From positions 1 to 64,000 of the forward strand of contig NZ_JADU01000016.1 in assembly GCF_000518545.1 (NCBI RefSeq): a stretch of 64,000 nucleotides of DNA, read 5' to 3'. The stretch is from Hallella seregens ATCC 51272. Lineage in GTDB: Bacteria; Bacteroidota; Bacteroidia; Bacteroidales; Bacteroidaceae. The translations under genes were made by a program, and so were the position numbers. The notes below the pieces were generated by a model. That model had not been told where the DNA came from and ran no database searches. It saw only the letters and a program-made list of their open reading frames with translations. Shown here in pieces: positions 45,658 through 54,167 of this stretch (the stretch's first letter is position 1; every line of letters starts with the position of its first letter).

Positions 45658-47745
45658 TTAGTTGCGTCTGAGAACCACGGCCGAGCGTGCAGGGATGTAG
45701 AGTTTGAGCCACTCTTTGTGATCCTTCGCGTAGAGCTCGTCGTAGTTGGTGAGATGCGTCACGCTGTCATCGGCCAGTCCGTTTCCGCCAAAGGCCTTGG
45801 CATCGGTGTTGAGCACCACGCTGTAGGAGCCTGTGGGCACAAGGAAGCCATAGTCGACAAACGAACGGGTGGGCGAAAAGTTGAAAACGAACACGAGATC
45901 GCCGCGCATGAAAGCCAGCACCTGGTCGCCGTCGTTGTGCCAAATCTCCTGAACGGGGGTGGTATTGAAGTTCTTCTCGCTCTTGATGACAGACAGCATT
46001 TCGCGGTCGAAGTCGCCCAAATAGTGATAGTCAAGCTCTTGATTGTCGACGAGGTTCCACTGGCGGCGGGCATACTTATAGCTCCAGCCGTTGCCCTCGC
46101 GCGGAAAATCAATCCACTCGGGATGGCCGAACTCGTTGCCCATAAAGTTGAGGTAACCGCCGTTGATGGCCGATGCCGTGACGAGGCGTATCATCTTGTG
46201 CAGGGCTATGCCGCGGTGTACCACATCGTTCTCGTCGCCTTTCTTGAAATGCCAGTACATGTCGGCATCGATGAGACGGAAGATGATGGTCTTGTCGCCC
46301 ACGAGTGCCTGGTCGTGGCTCTCGCAATAGGAGATGGTCTTCTCGTCGGAGCGTCGGTTTTTGACCTCCCAGAAGATGCTACTGGGCTTCCAGTCTTCGT
46401 CGCGCAACTCCTTGATGGTCTTGATCCAATAGTCGGGAATGTTCATGGCCAGCCGATAGTCGAAGCCGTAACCGCCGTCGGCAAACTTGGCGGCAAGTCC
46501 CGGCATGCCGCTCACTTCCTCGGCGATGGTGATGGCCGAAGGGTTGATTTCGTGGATGAGACAGTTGGCCAGTGTGAGGTAGCAGATGGCATTGTCGTCT
46601 TCGTGACCGTTGAAATAGTCACCATAGTTGGTGAATGCCTCGCCCAGCCCGTGACTATAGTAGAGCATGGAGGTGACACCATCGAAGCGGAAACCGTCGA
46701 AGTGGTATTCTGAAAGCCAGTATTTGCAGTTGGAGAGCAGGAAATGAATGACGTCGTCCTTGCCATAGTCAAAGCAAAGACTGTCCCAAGCCGGATGCTC
46801 GTGGCGGTCGCCGGGATAGAAATACTGATTGGGGTCGCCGGCCAGATTGCCCAGCCCCTCGACCTCGTTCTTTACGGCATGGGAGTGGACAATGTCCATG
46901 ATGACGGCAATGCCCATCCCATGAGCAGCGTCAATAAGGGCCTTGAGCTCTTCGGGCGTGCCGAAACGACTGGAGGGAGCAAAGAAAGAGCTGACGTGAT
47001 AGCCGAAACTGCCGTAGTAAGGATGCTCCTGAATGGCCATGACCTGAATGCAATTGTAGCCGTCCCGGGCTATGCGGGGCAGAATATTGTCTTTGAATTC
47101 GGTGTAGGTGCCCACCTTTTCGGCATCCTGCGACATGCCAATGTGGCATTCGTAGATGAGCAAAGGATTCTTCTGGGCACGGAACTTGGGCTTTTTCCAG
47201 ACGTAGACTTCCTGTGGGGCCCATACCTGAGCCGAGAATATCTTGGTTTGCTCGTCCTGCACCACGCGCTGGGCCCAGGCCGGAATGCGCTCGCCTTCTC
47301 CCCCATTCCACTTGACATGAATCTTGTAAAGATCGCCGTGTTTCATGGCTTTGGCGGGTAGTTTCAATTCCCAATTGCCGGAGTCGGTGATGCGTTTGCA
47401 GCGGTATTTTTCGTCTTCCGCCCATCCGTTGAAGTCGCCCACAAGATAGATGTCGGTGGCATTGGGCGCCCACTCGCGAAAAACCCAGCCGCCGCGACTG
47501 CTACGGTGCAGTCCGAAATATTCGTAGCCGTTGGCAAATTCGGAAAGCGGCAACTTGCCGTTCTGCGTCAATTGATTGATTTTCCACTGTGCATGGTCGT
47601 GACGGCCACGGATGGCCGACTCATAAGGTTCGAGATAGGAATCATGAGCAACGATGCCGATGTGGCGAGGAGACCTGCGATTGGTGGTCTTGGCTGCTGC
47701 CGGCTTAGAGGCAGACGTGGATGGTTTGGGGTTCTTTGTTGCCAT
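45658..47745 (-). CDS. glgB: 1,4-alpha-glucan branching enzyme
   Basis: 695 residues. An N-terminal CBM48 module (about 75-180, GGWVFREWAPNATDIYLVGD) is followed by the GH13 barrel with FDGFRFDGVTSMLYYSHG (nucleophile Asp), ITIAEEVSGMPG (acid/base Glu) and SYCESHDQALVG. It cuts alpha-1,4 chains and re-attaches them as alpha-1,6 branches in glycogen. The length and motifs are closer to eukaryote-type GH13_8 enzymes, which are common in Bacteroidetes. The first 25 residues are low-complexity Lys, Ala and Pro. Confidence 0.95.
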   Translation of the reverse strand: MATKNPKPSTSASKPAAAKTTNRRSPRHIGIVAHDSYLEPYESAIRGRHDHAQWKINQLTQNGKLPLSEFANGYEYFGLHRSSRGGWVFREWAPNATDIYLVGDFNGWAEDEKYRCKRITDSGNWELKLPAKAMKHGDLYKIHVKWNGGEGERIPAWAQRVVQDEQTKIFSAQVWAPQEVYVWKKPKFRAQKNPLLIYECHIGMSQDAEKVGTYTEFKDNILPRIARDGYNCIQVMAIQEHPYYGSFGYHVSSFFAPSSRFGTPEELKALIDAAHGMGIAVIMDIVHSHAVKNEVEGLGNLAGDPNQYFYPGDRHEHPAWDSLCFDYGKDDVIHFLLSNCKYWLSEYHFDGFRFDGVTSMLYYSHGLGEAFTNYGDYFNGHEDDNAICYLTLANCLIHEINPSAITIAEEVSGMPGLAAKFADGGYGFDYRLAMNIPDYWIKTIKELRDEDWKPSSIFWEVKNRRSDEKTISYCESHDQALVGDKTIIFRLIDADMYWHFKKGDENDVVHRGIALHKMIRLVTASAINGGYLNFMGNEFGHPEWIDFPREGNGWSYKYARRQWNLVDNQELDYHYLGDFDREMLSVIKSEKNFNTTPVQEIWHNDGDQVLAFMRGDLVFVFNFSPTRSFVDYGFLVPTGSYSVVLNTDAKAFGGNGLADDSVTHLTNYDELYAKDHKEWLKLYIPARSAVVLRRN

Positions 47746-47797
47746 AGGGTATCATGATAAAAGTTAGTCGATAGGGCTGTTACGGATGGGCATACGG

Positions 47798-48244
47798 CTA
47801 TGCCTTGACCTTGAAGATGGCCTTGAGAAGCTGTGGCTGGTCGGTGATGCAAGGGGCATGTCCGTCCTGCGGGAAGAAGATGGCAAACTGCCCGGGGTGG
47901 ACAGTGACATAGGTTTGACAGGGTGACCCCGGGTATTTGGCAATGTCTTTCTCCTCATTGAAGCTGGCAGGAGGAAGTGCAGCCACGGGCGTATAGCCGT
48001 AGGTCTCGCTGCCGCTGAGAGGAATCTGGATGTCGATCATGCGGCGATGACATTCCAAAACGGCCGCTTCGCGGGTCTTGCCTTGGGCCGTCTGTACATT
48101 GACAAAAAGGTCCTGCTCCAAGATGGCATGCTTGCCCTCGGGCAAATGTTCCAATGAATGCTGTTTCAGAAACTTGACAACTTCGGGGAAAAGCGGGTTC
48201 AGGGCTGCATACTTCTCCAAATAGTCTAACGTGTCGATAATCAT
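47798..48244 (-). CDS. YhcH/YjgK/YiaL family protein
   Basis: 148 residues from the ATG at 48244. The cupin-like pattern ECHRRMIDIQIPLSGSETYGY and VHPGQFAIFFPQDGHAPCI gives the metal-binding residues of this family. Members are linked to sugar and sialic acid catabolism, possibly as anomerases or lyase helpers. It lies between the MORN gene and glgB with 52-nt gaps on both sides. Confidence 0.9.
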   Translation of the reverse strand: MIIDTLDYLEKYAALNPLFPEVVKFLKQHSLEHLPEGKHAILEQDLFVNVQTAQGKTREAAVLECHRRMIDIQIPLSGSETYGYTPVAALPPASFNEEKDIAKYPGSPCQTYVTVHPGQFAIFFPQDGHAPCITDQPQLLKAIFKVKA

Positions 48245-48296
48245 AGCGGTAATATCTTGATGGGATGAATGGGATGCGGACAATGGGGAAAGTGAC

Positions 48297-49424
48297 TTAG
48301 TTGTCGTTGAATCGGCGGCCGCTTTCGTAGTGGCCGGTGCAGACGACGCGGCCGTTGCCGTCTTTCTCTACAAACCGGCCGTCTCGAATGTCATTGATGT
48401 AAGTGCCCTCGAAGCGCTTGCCGTCCTTGCCCTCTTCAATGGCCTTGCCGTTGCGCATGCCGTTTTGGTAAGTGCCTTTGAAGCGAGTGCCGTTGGCATA
48501 ATGAATGATGACCTCGCCCTCGATCTTGCCTTTGACAAAGTCGCCCTCGAAGATGTCGCCGTTCTTTTTGGTGAGTTTGCCATGCCCGTTCTGCAGGTCG
48601 TTCTTCCAGGAACCCTCGTATTTGTCGCCGCTGTTCCAGACAAAAGTACCAGTCCCGTTGCGGCTGCCCTCGACAAAGTGACCGGTGTAGCGGTCGCCAT
48701 TGGCATATTTGAAGATGCCCTCTCCGGTGCGCTCGCCCTGGTCGTAGTCGCCCTCATACTGGTCGCCGTTCTGGAAATGATAGATGCCGCGGCCTTGCTG
48801 TATATCGTCTCGCCACTGCCCTTTGTAGACATCACCGTCGGCATACTTGTTGATGCCATAGCCCGAGCGTTGGTTGTTGGCCCATTCGCCTTCATAAGTG
48901 GTGCCGTCCCCCCAGTCGAAGAAGCCTTTGCCCTCTTTCTTGTCGGCTTTCCACTGGCCTTCGTAATAGGCTCCGCTGGCATAGGTGTAACGGCCCTTAC
49001 CCTGGCGTATGTCACGATACCAGTCGCCATTGTACTTGTCACCGTTAAAATAATACATAATGCCGTGACCCTGCTGATAGTCACGGAACCAGAGCCCGTC
49101 GTACTTGTTGTTGTTGTTGAAGTAATAGATGCCGCGGCCATGCTGCTGGTTCAGCAACCACTCGCCCTCGTATTTCTCGCCGTCTGAAAAGGTATAGATG
49201 CCAAAGCCCTGACGTTTGCCTTTGACAAAATCGCCCTCGTAGACGTTGCCGTTCTCAAAGAGCACACTCCCCTTGCCGTGAGGCTTGCCCGACGACATCT
49301 CGCCCTTGTAGGTACCGTGAATGCCCATTTCTTCTATCGTGCATGAGCCAAGCGTAATTTTTTGCGCCATGCCGGAAACAGGAAGTAGCAATAGTAACAA
49401 ATTGAATATCTTATTTCTCACCAT
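48297..49424 (-). CDS. MORN-repeat protein
   Basis: 375 residues with a signal peptide (to about residue 20). About 15 MORN repeats of 23 residues fill the rest, with units such as EKYEGEWLLNQQHGRGIYYF and DKYEGSWKNDLQNGHGKL. MORN arrays form flat beta-sheets that bind lipids or serve as scaffolds. The signal peptide points to the periplasm or surface. It is first in the MORN-YhcH-glgB run. Confidence 0.9.
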   Translation of the reverse strand: MVRNKIFNLLLLLLPVSGMAQKITLGSCTIEEMGIHGTYKGEMSSGKPHGKGSVLFENGNVYEGDFVKGKRQGFGIYTFSDGEKYEGEWLLNQQHGRGIYYFNNNNKYDGLWFRDYQQGHGIMYYFNGDKYNGDWYRDIRQGKGRYTYASGAYYEGQWKADKKEGKGFFDWGDGTTYEGEWANNQRSGYGINKYADGDVYKGQWRDDIQQGRGIYHFQNGDQYEGDYDQGERTGEGIFKYANGDRYTGHFVEGSRNGTGTFVWNSGDKYEGSWKNDLQNGHGKLTKKNGDIFEGDFVKGKIEGEVIIHYANGTRFKGTYQNGMRNGKAIEEGKDGKRFEGTYINDIRDGRFVEKDGNGRVVCTGHYESGRRFNDN

Positions 49425-49442
49425 TCAAGCGTTTAATTTGGT

Positions 49443-49473
49443 CAAAGATAGCAATAATAATTGGAACGGGAAA
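49443..49473 (-). promoter_or_regulatory. Promoter of the MORN-glgB run
   Basis: On the minus strand TTTC (49470-49473, one mismatch), 19 nt, TATCTTTG (49443-49450), 18 nt upstream of the ATG. Confidence 0.5.
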
Positions 49474-49547
49474 GGGCAGTTGAGGTTTTTATGACAACGG
49501 GGAGGCTATTTAACATTATTAAATAGACACCATTCTTCTTTATTTTG

Positions 49548-49555
49548 TAACTTTG
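49548..49555 (+). promoter_or_regulatory. -7 element of kdsB
   Basis: TAACTTTG, 25 nt before the ATG at 49581. No -33 TTTG at the right spacing. Confidence 0.4.
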
Positions 49556-49580
49556 CTTCACACTTTAAAATCGTAAGAGC

Positions 49581-50330
49581 ATGAAGATAACAGCTGTTGT
49601 TCCAGCCCGGTACGCTTCGTCGCGTTTCCCGGGCAAACCCTTGGCCCTGCTGGGTGGCAAGCCAGTGATAGAGCATGTGTATGAACAGGTGAGCCGGGTT
49701 GTTCCGGAGACGTGGGTTGCGACCGATGACGAGCGAATCAAGGATGCCGTGGAGACTTTCGGCGGCAAGGTCGTCATGACGCGCCGAGACCATCAGAGCG
49801 GGACGGACAGAATTGAGGAAGCTGTAGAGAAGATAGGCAGCGATGCGGACATCATCATCAACATTCAGGGCGACGAGCCGTTTGTGCAGGCTTCGCAAAT
49901 CCGGACGGTATGCCAGCTGTTTGAGGATGCCGAAACCCAGATTGCCACCTTGGGCAAGCCTTTCGACACGATGGAAGCTGTGGACAATCCCAATTCGCCG
50001 AAGATTGTAACGGACGTGAGGGGCTTTGCTCTTTACTTCTCGCGGTCGGTCATTCCTTTCGTGCGGGGCAAGGTGCACGACGAATGGCTGAAACATTTTC
50101 CTTATTTGAAACACTTGGGCATCTACGCCTATCGGCGCGAGGTGTTGCGTGAAATCACGCGGTTGCCCCAGTCGCCACTGGAACTGGCCGAAAGCCTCGA
50201 GCAGCTGAGGTGGCTGCAACAGGGTTATCGCATCAAGGTGGGGCTGACCCATGTAGAGACGATAGGCATAGACACTCCGGCCGATTTGGAACGGGCGGAG
50301 GCTTTCTGGCGCAAGCAGAAAAAAGCGTAA
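49581..50330 (+). CDS. kdsB: 3-deoxy-manno-octulosonate cytidylyltransferase
   Basis: 249 residues. VVPARYASSRFPGKPLALL opens it, followed by MTRRDHQSGTDRIEEA, IINIQGDEPFV and the C-terminal ETIGIDTPADLERAE. It activates Kdo with CTP for lipid A/LPS core synthesis. It has its own -7 box and converges on the DnaJ-like gene 5 nt away. Confidence 0.97.
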   Translation: MKITAVVPARYASSRFPGKPLALLGGKPVIEHVYEQVSRVVPETWVATDDERIKDAVETFGGKVVMTRRDHQSGTDRIEEAVEKIGSDADIIINIQGDEPFVQASQIRTVCQLFEDAETQIATLGKPFDTMEAVDNPNSPKIVTDVRGFALYFSRSVIPFVRGKVHDEWLKHFPYLKHLGIYAYRREVLREITRLPQSPLELAESLEQLRWLQQGYRIKVGLTHVETIGIDTPADLERAEAFWRKQKKA

Positions 50331-50335
50331 GGGAG

Positions 50336-51016
50336 TTAACCCTTACGCATTTCCTGAAGAAGCTCTTTCTGATGTGCGGTGAGATTGGTCGGGAGCTTGA
50401 CATGATAGGTGATGATGAGGTCGCCATAGGTGCCGTCGCCCCTGTCGTAGCCCTTGCCGCGCAGACGAACCTTGGTGTCGTTTTGCGTTTCGGGCTTGAT
50501 TTTCAGCTTGATTTTACTGTTATTACGAAGCTGAAGAATCACCTCACCACCCAACAATGCGGTATAGAGATCGATGTTGACCTTGAGGTTCATCTCGCCG
50601 TTGTTCATACGACTGCCAGTCTGCCGGGATGCGCGTCGGCCACCCATGTTGCCAAACAGATCCTGAAAGAAGCTGGAGAACATGCCGTCTCCGCCACCTG
50701 CATTCGAGAAATCGAAGCCCTCAAAGGGCGAACCGGCGCCTGCTCCCTGATAGGAGCCCCCGCCCTGCCCCGCCTGGCGGAAAGCATCCGCCTCCCGCCA
50801 GTTCTGCCCAAACTGGTCGTATTTCTTTCGTTTCTCCGGGTCGCCAATGACATCGTATGCCTCGTTGAGTGCCTGAAACTTGGCTTTCGCCTTGGGGTCG
50901 TCAGGGTGCAGGTCGGGATGGAACTGCTTGGCACGCTTGCGGTACGCCTCGCGCACATCTTTCTGTGGGATGTTTGCATCCACTCCCAGTATCTTGTAAT
51001 AGTCTATAAATGCCAT
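50336..51016 (-). CDS. Short DnaJ-like co-chaperone
   Basis: 226 residues. The J domain spans 1-70, with FHPDLHPDD as the HPD motif that stimulates Hsp70. A Gly-rich linker follows (about 75-115), then a single DnaJ C-terminal beta domain from about 140 with LLGGEVILQLRN and VRLRGKGYDRGDGTYGDL. The zinc finger and one of the two C-terminal domains are missing, so it is shorter than DnaJ or CbpA (about 300 or more). An AAGGAGG Shine-Dalgarno sequence precedes the start, which is rare here. Confidence 0.9.
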   Translation of the reverse strand: MAFIDYYKILGVDANIPQKDVREAYRKRAKQFHPDLHPDDPKAKAKFQALNEAYDVIGDPEKRKKYDQFGQNWREADAFRQAGQGGGSYQGAGAGSPFEGFDFSNAGGGDGMFSSFFQDLFGNMGGRRASRQTGSRMNNGEMNLKVNIDLYTALLGGEVILQLRNNSKIKLKIKPETQNDTKVRLRGKGYDRGDGTYGDLIITYHVKLPTNLTAHQKELLQEMRKG

Positions 51017-51092
51017 AATCTGTCCTCCTTATAATGGTGATAAGTCTACCCTGTTCTTAGCAAAATACATGCCAAGGTCTTGCATCGGAACA

Positions 51093-51125
51093 TAAAAAAG
51101 CTGGACTCCATGAGGAATCCAGCTT
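51093..51125 (-). terminator. Terminator of rpsP
   Basis: AAGCTGGACTCC (51098-51109) pairs with GGAATCCAGCTT (51114-51125) with one mismatch and a 4-nt loop; the minus strand continues with TTTTTT. It lies 26 nt past the stop at 51152. Confidence 0.8.
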
Positions 51126-51151
51126 GATGAATCTTCTTGTAAAAGTGCACC

Positions 51152-51799
51152 TTATGCTTCAGCAGGAGCTTCAGTCTGTGCTTCGGCAGGAGCTTCAGTC
51201 TGTGCTTCGGCAGGAGCCTCGGCCTGTGCTTCAACGGGAACCTCGGTCTGTGCTTCAACAGGAGCCTCGGCCTGTGCTTCAGTCTCTGTTGCATTTTCAG
51301 CAGCCTTTACAGCTTCGGCCTCTGCCTTTGCAGCTGCCTCGGCGGCCTTCTTGTCGGCCACTTTCTTGGCAATGGCCTCGTTGATTTTCTTCTCGGCCTC
51401 GAGTTCCTTGGCCACAGACTCCTGACGGCTCTTGGCTACAGCATTGCGTGTAGCGGCGGCCTTCTGGTCTTTCTCGGCTTTCCAAGCATCGAACTTCTTC
51501 TGACAGGTTGCCTCGTCGAAAGCACCTTTCTTGACACCGCCTTTGAGATGCTTCATCATGTAAACACCCTCGGACTTGAGGATATTGCGCACGGTGTCGG
51601 TGGGCTGTGCACCGCACTCTACCCAGTGCATGGCGCGCTCAAAGTTCAAATCTACGGTTGCAGGATTGGTATTGGGATTGTAAGTACCAATCTTCTCTGT
51701 AAATTTACCATCACGTGGAGCTCTTACGTCAGCGATAACGATTTTGTAGAATGCGTAATTCTTGTGACCGCCACGCTGTAATCTGATTTTTGTTGCCAT
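51152..51799 (-). CDS. rpsP: 30S ribosomal protein S16 with a long Ala/Glu-rich tail
   Basis: 215 residues. The first 80 are a normal S16 ([53 protein letters not shown]). A further 135 residues follow: a charged helical stretch, then the repeats [11 protein letters not shown] at the end. S16 stabilises the 16S rRNA 5' domain. Bacteroidetes S16 proteins often carry extensions, but the last 40 residues come from a tandem DNA repeat. The gene has its own promoter and terminator. Confidence 0.96.
   Translation of the reverse strand: MATKIRLQRGGHKNYAFYKIVIADVRAPRDGKFTEKIGTYNPNTNPATVDLNFERAMHWVECGAQPTDTVRNILKSEGVYMMKHLKGGVKKGAFDEATCQKKFDAWKAEKDQKAAATRNAVAKSRQESVAKELEAEKKINEAIAKKVADKKAAEAAAKAEAEAVKAAENATETEAQAEAPVEAQTEVPVEAQAEAPAEAQTEAPAEAQTEAPAEA
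51158..51277 (-). repeat. 24-bp tandem repeat inside rpsP
   Basis: Five near-identical 24-bp units starting at 51158, 51182, 51206, 51230 and 51254 encode eight-residue steps of the pattern AEAQTEAP. The period is a multiple of three, so copy number can change without a frameshift. Confidence 0.85.
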
Positions 51800-51856
51800 T
51801 TGTTTAAATAACTTTATTTGGTTTGAACTAATGCCACCAACTCGTGGTAGCGGCTG

Positions 51857-51864
51857 CAAAGGTA
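51857..51864 (-). promoter_or_regulatory. -7 element of rpsP
   Basis: TACCTTTG on the minus strand, 57 nt upstream of the rpsP ATG. No -33 TTTG at 19-21 nt. The hairpin array starts 73 nt further upstream. Confidence 0.55.
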
Positions 51865-51936
51865 CGCTTTTTTATTCTGACCGCATGACCGGGGAGCCGT
51901 AAACCGTTGGTGATTACATTTTTTTAAGAAATGCCC

Positions 51937-52311
51937 GGGAGCCTTGCGGGGCTCCCGCAAGGCTCAAAAGGATCGCCGCGAGCCTTGCGGGAATACCCGA
52001 AGGCCTCAAAAGGATCGCCGCGAGCCTTGCGGGAGCCCCGCAAGCTTCAAAGGGAACGCTGGGAGCCTTGCGGGAACTCCCGAAGGCCTCAAAAGGATCG
52101 CTGGGAGCCTTGCGGGAGCCCCGAAAGCTTCAAAGGAAACGCTGGGAGCCTTGCGGGAACTCCCGAAGGCCTCAAAAGGATCGCTGGGAGCCTTGCGGGA
52201 ACACCCGAAGGCCTCAAAAGGATGGCTGGGAGCCTTGCGGGAACACCCGAAAGCTTCAAAAGGATGGCCGGGAGCCTTGCGGAAACTCCCGAAAGGCTCC
52301 CGGGAATGGCC
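51937..52311. repeat. Array of nine 41-42-bp hairpin-forming repeats
   Basis: Units begin at 51937, 51978, 52020, 52061, 52103, 52144, 52186, 52228 and 52270; each starts GGGAGCCTTGCGG or GCGAGCCTTGCGG. Two types alternate: 42-bp (GAACTCCCGAAGGCCTC) and 41-bp (GAGCCCCGAAAGCTTC). Units at 52061 and 52144 are identical. Each can fold on itself; the first has perfect 12-bp arms (51939-51950 and 51954-51965). The block lies between the galE terminator and the rpsP promoter. Several frames are open through it, but the mixed unit lengths shift frame, so it is probably not coding. Confidence 0.85.
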
Positions 52312-52316
52312 ACGAG

Positions 52317-52359
52317 AAAAACCCCAGCAGTGTTTTCATAGTCCCGAACACTGCTGGGG
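52317..52359 (-). terminator. Terminator of galE
   Basis: CCCCAGCAGTGTT (52322-52334) pairs perfectly with AACACTGCTGGGG (52347-52359), 13 bp with a 12-nt loop, followed on the minus strand by TTTTTCTC. It lies 60 nt past the galE stop and only 10 nt from the hairpin array. Confidence 0.85.
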
Positions 52360-52419
52360 TTTGCACTTCTCGTTGGAAAGAGCGGGGGATGCGCGAGGAC
52401 AAAACCCGGCCGCCCCCGC

Positions 52420-53457
52420 TTACATCAGTCCCCGTTCGCGCAGTTTCAGCTGCCAGTCCCATGCGGAGCGCAGCACGTCTTCCAAGGGCGTGTCTGCCCT
52501 CCAACCAAGCACTCGGTTGGCTTTGGAGCAGTCGCCCCAAATCTTTTCGATGTCGCCCTCACGACGGGGACCGTATTTCCAGTTGAGCTTTACGCCGGTG
52601 GCTTTCTCGAAAGTCTCGACAATTTCCAAGGTGGAATTGCCGTTTCCCGTACCAATATTGAAGTATTCGATGGGCTCGGTGTCCTGGTCCAGCGTGCGGG
52701 CCATGGCTGCCACGTGCGCCTTGGCCAGGTCGACGACATAGATGTAGTCGCGGATGCAGGTGCCGTCGGGCGTATCGTAATCGTGCCCAAAGATAGTCAG
52801 CTCCTTGCGAATGCCCATGGCCGTCTGCGTGACGAACGGAATCAGATTGGCCGGCACGCCGTTGGGCAGCTCGCCAATCAAGGCCGTCGGGTGGGCCCCG
52901 ATAGGATTGAAATATCTCAATACGATGCTCTTGATGTCTGCACCGCTGTGGATATAGTCAAAGATAATCTGCTCGTTGATCTCCTTGGTGTTGCCATAGG
53001 GAGAGGTTGCCTTCTGATGAGGGGCGTCTTCGGTGACGGGAAGGTTCTCGGGCTTGGGCTGGCCGTAGACCGTGCAGCTGGATGAAAAGATGATGCCTTT
53101 GACGTGATATTTGGGCATAAGCTCCAGCAAGTTGACCAGAGAAACGATGTTGTTGCGGTAGTAAAGCAGGGGCTTCTGCACGCTCTCGCCCACGGCCTTG
53201 CTGGCTGCAAAGTGGATAATGCCTTCAATGTCGGGGTACTTCTGGAACACAGCCTCCGTAGCGGCCTTGTCGCGAAGGTCTACCTGCTCGAAAGCCGGCC
53301 TGACGCCGGTAATCTGTTCAATGCCATCCAAGACCTGAATGTTGGAATTGGAGAGGTCGTCGACGATGACAACCTTGTAACCTGCCTGTTGCAACTCTAC
53401 CGTGGTATGGGAACCGATGAAGCCGGTTCCGCCGGTAACGAGAATGGTTTGTTTCAT
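52420..53457 (-). CDS. galE: UDP-glucose 4-epimerase
   Basis: 345 residues. The NAD-binding GGTGFIGSHT lies at the N-terminus; catalytic residues are in FSSSCTVYG and SPYGNTKEINEQ (Tyr and Lys of YxxxK); RYFNPIGAHP and DGTCIRDYIYVVDLAKAH complete the GalE signature. It interconverts UDP-glucose and UDP-galactose for galactose use and surface glycans. A perfect promoter and a strong terminator show it is monocistronic. Confidence 0.96.
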   Translation of the reverse strand: MKQTILVTGGTGFIGSHTTVELQQAGYKVVIVDDLSNSNIQVLDGIEQITGVRPAFEQVDLRDKAATEAVFQKYPDIEGIIHFAASKAVGESVQKPLLYYRNNIVSLVNLLELMPKYHVKGIIFSSSCTVYGQPKPENLPVTEDAPHQKATSPYGNTKEINEQIIFDYIHSGADIKSIVLRYFNPIGAHPTALIGELPNGVPANLIPFVTQTAMGIRKELTIFGHDYDTPDGTCIRDYIYVVDLAKAHVAAMARTLDQDTEPIEYFNIGTGNGNSTLEIVETFEKATGVKLNWKYGPRREGDIEKIWGDCSKANRVLGWRADTPLEDVLRSAWDWQLKLRERGLM

Positions 53458-53488
53458 TGTATATGTGGAATAATTGATGAATCTGCCA

Positions 53489-53520
53489 CAAAGTTAAGAA
53501 AAAAACTCAATACGGGCAAA
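53489..53520 (-). promoter_or_regulatory. Promoter of galE
   Basis: On the minus strand TTTG (53517-53520), 20 nt, TAACTTTG (53489-53496): full consensus, 31 nt upstream of the galE ATG. The -33 box is just past the rnfA stop (53539). Confidence 0.8.
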
Positions 53521-53538
53521 GTGCCGTCGCATTTAAAT

Positions 53539-54141
53539 CTAATCCAGACCAAACAATACTTTCAGGCCGCCGTCGACGCCGGAGAAGCCCATGAAAGCCA
53601 GCGACAGCAGACCTGCCGTGACCAGAACAATGGCCATGCCCTGCATGCCCTTGGGGATTCTGACCAGTTCCAACTGCTCGCGAATGCCGGCAAAGACCGT
53701 CAGGGCAAGGGCAAAACCCAGGGCCGTTGAGAAAGCATAGGCCACACTCTGAAGCAGGTCATAGTCTTTCTGGATGACAAGGATGGCTACACCCAAGACG
53801 GCACAGTTGGTGGTGATGAGGGGCAGGAAGATGCCCAAGGCCTGATAAAGAGCCGGACTTGCTTTTTTGAGGATGATCTCGACCATCTGTACCAAGGCCG
53901 CGATGATGAGGATAAAAGTCAGCGTCTGCAAATATTGGAGTCCCAAGGGGTTGAGTATATAGATTTGCACCAGCCAGGTGACGACAGTGGATAGTGTCAG
54001 CACAAAGGCCACGGCAGCCCCCATGCCCATGGCGGTCTCGATTTTGCGGGAGACGCCAAGGAACGGACAGATGCCCAGGAACTGGCTGAGAATGATATTG
54101 TTGACAAATATCGCGCTGATGAATATTAAGAGATATTCCAT
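53539..54141 (-). CDS. rnfA: RNF complex subunit RnfA
   Basis: 200 residues with six membrane segments. NNIILSQFLGICPFLGVSRK and ITTNCAVLGVA are the RnfA/NqrE signature; its cysteines help hold a [2Fe-2S] centre with RnfE in the membrane. It is last in rseC-rnfBCDGEA and starts 26 nt after rnfE. Confidence 0.97.
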   Translation of the reverse strand: MEYLLIFISAIFVNNIILSQFLGICPFLGVSRKIETAMGMGAAVAFVLTLSTVVTWLVQIYILNPLGLQYLQTLTFILIIAALVQMVEIILKKASPALYQALGIFLPLITTNCAVLGVAILVIQKDYDLLQSVAYAFSTALGFALALTVFAGIREQLELVRIPKGMQGMAIVLVTAGLLSLAFMGFSGVDGGLKVLFGLD

Positions 54142-54167
54142 TTGGTCATTGATTGAGGGGTACTACG

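Noticed and set aside
45529..46713. A 394-codon plus-strand frame opposite glgB
   Set aside because: It is antisense to a clear glgB with intact catalytic motifs; the frame is open because of codon bias.
48330..49187. A 285-codon plus-strand frame opposite the MORN gene
   Set aside because: It mirrors the 69-bp MORN repeats and has no family pattern of its own.
51937..52311. A CRISPR array
   Set aside because: The units join directly with no unique spacers, the repeat is 41-42 bp, and no cas genes lie in the window.
51931..52741. Overlapping plus-strand frames with repeats such as GSLAGTPEG
   Set aside because: Units of 41 and 42 bp shift the frame, several frames are open at once, and one frame runs into galE antisense. 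Low stop density in a G/C-rich repeat explains it.
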